Assembly (NCBI GenBank): GCA_021199145.1
Contig: JAJQIP010000194.1
Location: 1-5,759, forward strand
Length of the DNA: 5,759 bases
From: Porphyromonadaceae bacterium
GTDB lineage: Bacteria > Bacteroidota > Bacteroidia > Bacteroidales > UBA11471
Direction of reading: 5' to 3'
Made by a program: the position numbers and the translations under genes. Under the pieces are notes generated by a model. The model was not told where the DNA came from, did no database searches, and saw nothing but the letters and a program-made list of their open reading frames with translations. Positions 1 through 3,359 of this stretch are shown one piece after another. The stretch's first letter is position 1. The number at the start of each line of letters is the position of its first letter.

Positions 1-941
1 CCCTTGGAGCGGGCGGTGTCGTTGCGGCCGAGCCATCCGATTTCCCTCTCTTCGAGATTCCCCGGTTTGCGCAGGGCCATCATGAAAAGGCCTTCTCCCC
101 GAGTGCGGTGAGGAAAGAAGCGGTAGGCGGGCAGGGCGGTATCGAAAGAGGGGGATATGTGCCATTCCGAGGGCGTTTCAATCCATAACGGCTCTGCTTG
201 AAAGCGACGGGCCAGGAAGGAACCTATCTCCTCGTTCTCTTCTCGGTTGTAGGTGCAGGTGCTGTAGAGGAGCAACCCTCCGGGAGAGAGGGCCTCCCAG
301 ACATCAGAGAGAATTTCCCGTTGGCGTTCGGTACAACAGGCTATCTGATTGGGAGACCATTCGGTGACCGCCTGTTCCTCCTTGCGGAACATACCCTCTC
401 CCGAACAGGGGGCATCCACCAGAATGACATCGAAATAGTGGCGCAAAGCCCCGAAGTCAGCCGCACTGTTTCGGGTGACGATGAGGTTGTCGCCTCCCCA
501 TTTCATGAGATTTTCGGCCAGGATGGAGGTGCGGGTGCGTACCACCTCGTTGCAGATTAGGAGGCTGCCGGCAGGCAGGGCGGAGAGCGCCAGGGTACTT
601 TTCCCTCCCGGGGCGGCACAGAGGTCAAGATAACGGACAGGTCTGTCGATGAGACGGCGTAGGAGAAAATCGAGAAACATGGAGGAGGCCTCCTGTACAT
701 AATAGGCACCGGCGTGCAACAGAGGGTCGAAGGTGAAGGCCGGACGGGTGTCGAGGTAGTAGCCCTCCCTGCACCACGGTACAGGGGTATAGGCAGGGGA
801 AGGGATTCCTTTGGACGGGTTGAGGCGCAGACTCACTTGCGGAGCGGTATGAAGAGCCGCATCGAAGGCTTCGTATTCATTCCCCAAAAGGGTACGCATA
901 CGGGAGGAAAAGGCGGCAGGCAGTATCATATCCACCATCAT
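1..941 (-). CDS. NOL1/NOP2/Sun (RsmF-like) rRNA cytosine-C5 methyltransferase, 3' truncated by window
   Basis: This gene probably transfers a methyl group from SAM to C5 of a cytosine in rRNA, in the cytoplasm. It was found by reading the minus strand, which is open for 313 codons to the window edge. Counting from the ATG at 941, SAM-binding motif I is DLCAAPGGKST (residues 106-116). Motif IV is DAPCSGEGMF (176-185), with the resolving cysteine C179. Motif VI is STCTY (227-231), with the catalytic cysteine C229, followed by NREENEE. The N-terminal LPAAF..R...LLG.EY..F and SLRLNPSK (37-44) segments are typical of the RsmF branch. Relatives usually have over 400 residues, so the C-terminal RNA-binding part is missing only because the window ends. 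In-frame ATGs also occur at 938 and 929. The one at 929 (MILPAAF) fits the usual family N-terminus, and no Shine-Dalgarno sequence decides. An in-frame TAG upstream closes the frame. The 16S target (C1407 in E. coli RsmF) is inferred, not shown. Confidence 0.93.
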   Translation of the reverse strand, partial: MMVDMILPAAFSSRMRTLLGNEYEAFDAALHTAPQVSLRLNPSKGIPSPAYTPVPWCREGYYLDTRPAFTFDPLLHAGAYYVQEASSMFLDFLLRRLIDRPVRYLDLCAAPGGKSTLALSALPAGSLLICNEVVRTRTSILAENLMKWGGDNLIVTRNSAADFGALRHYFDVILVDAPCSGEGMFRKEEQAVTEWSPNQIACCTERQREILSDVWEALSPGGLLLYSTCTYNREENEEIGSFLARRFQAEPLWIETPSEWHISPSFDTALPAYRFFPHRTRGEGLFMMALRKPGNLEEREIGWLGRNDTARSK

Positions 942-956
942 TGGTTCGAATTCGGA

Positions 957-964
957 CAAAATTA
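957..964 (-). promoter_or_regulatory. Bacteroidota -7 box for the leftward rRNA methyltransferase gene
   Basis: The minus strand reads TAATTTTG, an exact match to the TAnnTTTG -7 element of the Bacteroidota housekeeping sigma factor. It lies 15 bp upstream of the first possible ATG (941). The predicted transcript would therefore start around 950 with a leader of only about 10-20 nt, depending on the start codon used. No convincing -33 TTTG is visible at the right spacing. Confidence 0.5.
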
Positions 965-966
965 GC

Positions 967-974
967 TATTTTTG
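967..974 (+). promoter_or_regulatory. Bacteroidota -7 box for the rightward methyltransferase gene
   Basis: The plus strand reads TATTTTTG, an exact TAnnTTTG match, 42 bp upstream of the ATG at 1017. A weak -33-like TTGG lies at 941-944, about 22 bp upstream and slightly beyond the usual 19-21 bp. That would place it over the start codon of the divergent gene. Predicted transcription starts near 980, right at the foot of the leader hairpin. Confidence 0.55.
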
Positions 975-982
975 TCCAATAA

Positions 983-1004
983 TTGACGGGGAAAGTCCCG
1001 TCAA
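983..1004 (+). promoter_or_regulatory. Leader stem-loop upstream of the RsmI-like gene
   Basis: A perfect 8-bp inverted repeat, TTGACGGG and CCCGTCAA, encloses a 6-nt GAAAGT loop, with a possible further G-U closing pair. It lies just downstream of the predicted transcription start (about 980) and just upstream of the ribosome binding site. The mRNA would thus begin almost directly with this hairpin. It could be a 5' stabilising stem, a translation modulator, or a second DNA palindrome for a regulator. No T-run follows, so it is not an intrinsic terminator. Confidence 0.6.
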
Positions 1005-1006
1005 GA

Positions 1007-1012
1007 AGGGAG
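1007..1012 (+). promoter_or_regulatory. Probable Shine-Dalgarno sequence
   Basis: AGGGAG lies four bases before the ATG at 1017, inside a purine-rich stretch (AAGAAGGGAGAAGC). It begins two bases after the foot of the leader hairpin (1004), so hairpin folding could affect ribosome access. It supports ATG 1017 as the start. Confidence 0.5.
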
Positions 1013-1016
1013 AAGC

Positions 1017-1730
1017 ATGACCGAAGCCGCACTCTACCTTATTCCTGTTCCCTTGGGAGAGACACCTCTCGATGAGGTGTTGCCGGTCTATAACCGGACT
1101 ATTATCGGGGGAATCCGCCATTTTGTCGTAGAGAATGTGCGGTCAGCCCGTCGTTTCCTGAAACGGTGCGATTCGGCGATGGAGATTGATGACCTCACCT
1201 TTTATCCGCTTGACCGTCATACCCCGGCCGAGGTGGTTTCCACCTACTTGGCCCCGTTGGAGGAGGGATTCCCTTTGGGGGTCATTTCCGAAGCGGGGTG
1301 TCCGGCCGTAGCTGACCCTGGGGCCGCTGTCGTGGCGGAGGCGCACCGTAGGGGGTATAGGGTCGTTCCGTTGGTCGGACCCTCTTCTCTTCTGTTGTCT
1401 CTGATGGCTTCCGGCTTCAACGGACAGCGTTTCTCCTTTGTGGGGTATCTGCCTATTGAGGCGGGAGAGCGGGCGAAAGCCCTGCACCGTATGGAGCAAC
1501 GTATTTATGCCGAGGATGAGACGCAAATTTTCATTGAAACGCCTTATCGGAATGATAAAGTGGTGGAGGATTGTCTGCGGTATTGCCATCCGCAGACACG
1601 GCTTTGCATCGCTTTGGGGATTACGACTCCTGACGAGTCGATACGGGTTCACTCCTTAGGGGAGTGGGGGAGTAAGAGGGGGAAACTCTCCCTTCCCAAA
1701 ATCCCTTGTATTTTTTTGCTTTACAGGTGA
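1017..1730 (+). CDS. RsmI-like SAM-dependent methyltransferase (tetrapyrrole methylase fold)
   Basis: This 237-residue soluble protein has the tetrapyrrole (corrin/porphyrin) methylase fold and resembles RsmI, which 2'-O-methylates 16S C1402. Recognisable segments are LYLIPVPLGETPLDE (residues 6-20, replacing the family's PTPIGNLxD loop), ENVRSARRFLK (39-49), VISEAGCPAVADPG (89-102, family form VSDAGTPxxxDPG), VVPLVGPSSLLLSLMASGF (116-134) and FSFVGYLPIEAGER (139-152). The usual AEDTR (VENVR here) and ARELTK (LGITTP here) motifs are altered, and the protein is shorter than typical RsmI (about 280 residues). It is therefore probably a diverged paralogue common in Bacteroidota rather than the canonical enzyme, so its RNA target is uncertain. 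It is transcribed away from the NOL1/NOP2/Sun gene, with 75 bp between start codons. The ATG is supported by AGGGAG and by the exact -7 box upstream. No clear intrinsic terminator follows the TGA. Confidence 0.9.
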   Translation: MTEAALYLIPVPLGETPLDEVLPVYNRTIIGGIRHFVVENVRSARRFLKRCDSAMEIDDLTFYPLDRHTPAEVVSTYLAPLEEGFPLGVISEAGCPAVADPGAAVVAEAHRRGYRVVPLVGPSSLLLSLMASGFNGQRFSFVGYLPIEAGERAKALHRMEQRIYAEDETQIFIETPYRNDKVVEDCLRYCHPQTRLCIALGITTPDESIRVHSLGEWGSKRGKLSLPKIPCIFLLYR

Positions 1731-1750
1731 TTTTTGGTCTGTTTCAATTA

Positions 1751-1859
1751 CTTTCGCTAACTTTTTTCGATTAAAAGGAGGCCCTTTTTGGGGGACAGTT
1801 TCGATAAACAGCACCACTAACAATTTACGCTTACCTCCTTCGTAAACAGTTTTCGATTA
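1751..1859 (+). repeat. Degenerate copy 0 of the repeat (no long hairpin)
   Basis: It starts with CTTTCGCTAAC and TTTTTTCGATTA. A short-hairpin relic follows (GGCCC, T5, GGGGG, 1780-1794), then directly ACAGTTTCGATAAACAGC, CTAACAATTTACG and a second tail, CCTTCGTAAACAG plus TTTTCGATTA (1837-1859). The long hairpin and the CCTTTCTGG box are absent, which suggests an internal deletion. Confidence 0.5.
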
Positions 1860-1866
1860 GGATTAA

Positions 1867-1992
1867 ACCCCTGCTGTACAGCAGGGAGAGAGGTCTTCTA
1901 TTAATTTTTTAGGATTACAAGGCGGGCTGTAGCCCGCCTTGTAATCCTTTCTGGTAAGATTCGATAACCACTTTCACAAACAGATTTCGATA
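1867..1992 (+). repeat. Repeat copy A
   Basis: The short hairpin is a perfect 18-bp palindrome, CCCTGCTGTACAGCAGGG (1869-1886). After the linker CTATTAATTTTTT, the long hairpin has 18-bp arms AGGATTACAAGGCGGGCT (1911-1928) and 1931-1948, with a GT turn. The box CCTTTCTGG is at 1946-1954, overlapping the stem by three bases. The tail has TTCGATAACCAC, TTTCACAAACAG and ATTTCGATA. A further partial tail (GGCGCAAATATT, TTTCGATTA) continues to 2019. Confidence 0.8.
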
Positions 1993-2026
1993 GACAATGG
2001 CGCAAATATTTTTCGATTAATAAGGA

Positions 2027-2148
2027 AGCCCCCCTTCAGGGAGGAGGGTTCCTATTAATTTGTTTAGGGTTGTAATGTGTGGCTATGCCACGCATTACAA
2101 CCCTTTCTGGATGAATCGACCACCACCTTCGCTAACAGAGTTTGATTA
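2027..2148 (+). repeat. Repeat copy B
   Basis: The short hairpin is a C-rich arm (2029-2034) against GGG at 2039-2041, enclosed by GGAA (2024-2027) and TTCC (2049-2052). The linker is CTATTAATTTGTTT. The long hairpin has arms AGGGTTGTAATGTGTGGC (2066-2083) and GCCACGCATTACAACCCT (2087-2104), a TAT loop and one T-G wobble pair. The box CCTTTCTGG is at 2102-2110. The tail (ATGAATCGACCACC, CCTTCGCTAACAG, TTTGATTA) ends at 2148. The arms differ from copy A at many positions but remain paired. Confidence 0.8.
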
Positions 2149-2204
2149 TTTTCGTAAGCTAATAGTGTGAGAACAACATTCGCACACGCTTTTTTGCGAT
2201 TCTC

Positions 2205-2290
2205 CCAGAAAGGATTGCAAGGCTTGGTATATCCAAGCCTTGCAATCTAAAAAATAACTTGGGTACCTTTCTCCTGCGAAGCAGGGCTTT
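2205..2290 (-). repeat. Repeat copy C, inverted
   Basis: The plus strand reads CCAGAAAGG (2205-2213), the reverse complement of the box. The long hairpin follows, GATTGCAAGGCTTGG (2213-2227) against CCAAGCCTTGCAATC (2233-2247), with a TATAT loop. The linker is AAAAAATAACTT. The short hairpin is CCTGC-GAA-GCAGG (2273-2285). The copy is therefore inverted relative to A, B and D. Its tail (left of 2205) is too diverged to align confidently. Confidence 0.75.
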
Positions 2291-2319
2291 TATCCTAAAG
2301 CGGCTTTGCTGCCACCCAT

Positions 2320-2357
2320 CGCACCGATAGGTGCGGTGAGATAGCGGCATAACCGCT
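2320..2357. repeat. Two short hairpins between head-to-head copies C and D
   Basis: CGCACC-GATA-GGTGCG (2320-2335) and AGCGG-CATAA-CCGCT (2343-2357) lie in the junction between inverted copy C and direct copy D. The flanks GGGCTTTTATCC (from 2284) and TGTAAAGCCCC (to 2367) are themselves partly inverted to each other. The segment can therefore fold as a multi-branched structure in RNA or as a cruciform in DNA. Confidence 0.55.
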
Positions 2358-2360
2358 GTA

Positions 2361-2483
2361 AAGCCCCGCTATGCGGGAGAGCGGAACTGAATTAATTCTT
2401 TAGGGCTGTGGCGCAGTGATAAACCCTGCGCCACAGTCCTTTCTGGATGATTCGATAACCACTTCGCTAACAGTTTATGATAG
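2361..2483 (+). repeat. Repeat copy D
   Basis: The short hairpin is CCCGC-TAT-GCGGG (2365-2377), followed by AGAGCGGAAC and the linker TGAATTAATTCTTT. The long hairpin is AGGGCTGTGGCGCAG (2402-2416) against CTGCGCCACAGTCCT (2426-2440), with a 9-nt loop and one G-T wobble. The box CCTTTCTGG is at 2438-2446. The tail has ATGATTCGATAACCAC, TTCGCTAACAG and TTTATGATAG. This is the cleanest copy of the tail. Confidence 0.8.
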
Positions 2484-2581
2484 CTAGCTGCGCAAACAGT
2501 GGTTGCTTACCGCTTTCACTTTCCGTCTACCGTCTTCGCTGATAGGTTGCGGCATCTCTTTAGCTTTTCTTTCCGCTCCTT

Positions 2582-3352
2582 TTAGCGTTTCCGCTTGAAG
2601 GTGGCGGGGAGGCAGTTCAGGATGGCATCGCTCCAGAAGCGGCCCAACACTTTCGCCCCTTCCGGATTGGGATGGAGGAAGAAGGTGCCGGCCTGTCCCG
2701 ATTCGTGGAAGAGAAGTTCGTCGTGGTTCTCCTTGAAATAGTCGAAAGCGAGGGTATCTCCCAAAAAGACCTGTCCGGGATAGCTCTCCGCATAGCTTTC
2801 AACCAGTTTGTCTATCATGGGCCAATAGGATTGCAGCCTTTTGAGTCCGTTCGCCAGATAGGTAGAGGAGTTGTAGGTGTTGGGGCTGTACCAGATAGGA
2901 TGGTGCACCACGAAAATGGCCTGAGGAAAACGTTCCAAGAGTCCGTTGATAATCGCCTGCAGGTTAGTGTAGTAGGAGACAGGGTGGACCGGAGCCCCCA
3001 TAGGACCCCGTTCGGCACTGTCGTTCGTCCCTAACATGATGGAGAAGAGCAGCGTCCCCTCTTGGGCAGAGAGAGCTTCAGCAGCGGCTACCACGTTGGG
3101 AAAATCGGTCCCCGTTACGGGTAGAAAGTTGAGCGTGGTATGTCCGCTAATCCCGCAATTCCGGAAATCGACCGTACCTTGGAGTGCTTCTTGCAAGAAT
3201 TGAGTCGATTGGACGGGCGGAGCCTCTACTTGAGGATTTTTGAGAATCACCCCTTGGGTGATACTGTTCCCTATGTAGACAACATGAAGGTTTTGGGCGG
3301 AGAGGGCACATACAGCACACAGGCCCATCCACAGGAAAAAGAGTCTTTTCAT
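2582..3352 (-). CDS. Secreted SGNH/GDSL-family hydrolase (probable carbohydrate esterase)
   Basis: This 256-residue protein has an N-terminal signal peptide: basic MKR, a hydrophobic core LFFLWMGLCAVCALSA, and probable cleavage after A19 before QN. It is thus exported, probably to the periplasm. SGNH blocks are visible: block I VVYIGNSITQG with nucleophile S30 (GNSIT instead of GDSL), block II CGISGHTT (G67/G70), block III GTND (108-111, oxyanion N110) and block V LHPNPEGAKVLG with H227. The Asp normally three residues before the catalytic His is replaced by F224 (TFFLHPN), so the triad may be a dyad or another acid may serve. The family hydrolyses ester bonds, often acetyl groups on glycans; the substrate is unknown. 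It starts 7 bp after the GH2 stop, which indicates one transcript and likely translational coupling. No clear Shine-Dalgarno sequence is present, as is common in Bacteroidota. Confidence 0.88.
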   Translation of the reverse strand: MKRLFFLWMGLCAVCALSAQNLHVVYIGNSITQGVILKNPQVEAPPVQSTQFLQEALQGTVDFRNCGISGHTTLNFLPVTGTDFPNVVAAAEALSAQEGTLLFSIMLGTNDSAERGPMGAPVHPVSYYTNLQAIINGLLERFPQAIFVVHHPIWYSPNTYNSSTYLANGLKRLQSYWPMIDKLVESYAESYPGQVFLGDTLAFDYFKENHDELLFHESGQAGTFFLHPNPEGAKVLGRFWSDAILNCLPATFKRKR

Positions 3353-3359
3353 AGAACGA

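Larger units (their letters stand above)
954..977. promoter_or_regulatory. 24-bp palindrome containing both divergent -7 boxes
   Basis: The half-sites GGACAAAA and TTTTGTCC flank a TTAGCTAT centre. Eleven of twelve base pairs match, and the only break is T962/T969. Both -7 boxes lie inside it, 2 bp apart on opposite strands. It could be an operator for a dimeric regulator or simply two mirrored promoters. The symmetry extends two bases past each -7 box (GGA/TCC), which promoter consensus alone does not require. Confidence 0.6.
1731..2581. repeat. Convergent intergenic region filled with a structured repeat family
   Basis: These 851 bp lie between two converging genes and contain no credible coding sequence. 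The region holds at least four copies of a module: short GC-rich hairpin, AT linker (often TTAATTnnTTT), long hairpin starting AGG, invariant CCTTTCTGG, and a tail with TTCGATAACCAC, TTCGCTAACAG and TTTCGATTA motifs. Copies are at 1867-1992, 2027-2148, 2205-2290 (inverted) and 2361-2483. A degenerate copy without the long hairpin lies at 1751-1859. The rest (2484-2581) carries only decayed tail-like motifs such as GCGCAAACAGT. No transposase is present. The layout recalls REP/BIME clusters, but I do not recognise the family. Confidence 0.8.

Noticed and set aside
198..965. Plus-strand open frames opposite the NOL1/NOP2/Sun gene
   Set aside because: They are antisense to a frame with all the methyltransferase motifs. 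The translations show no domain, and the second one runs into the divergent promoter.
1911..2250. Ordinary intrinsic terminators for the converging genes
   Set aside because: The long stems are strong but are followed by TTTCTGG rather than a sustained T-run, in copies A, B and D. Copy C has an A-run after its stem on the plus strand, which is a T-run upstream of its stem on the minus strand. Termination may still occur here, but the conserved architecture needs another explanation.
2159..2350. 63-codon minus-strand open frame in the intergenic region
   Set aside because: It runs across inverted repeat copy C and the adjoining hairpins, with an arginine-rich low-complexity product and no domain. 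It is better explained by the repeat.
1751..2483. CRISPR array
   Set aside because: The repeats are diverged, irregularly spaced and in mixed orientation. There are no constant-length spacers and no cas genes.
1867..2483. Integron attC sites, suggested by hairpins plus CTAAC motifs
   Set aside because: No cassette open reading frames, no integrase, and the CTAAC motifs lie outside the hairpins rather than at paired ends.
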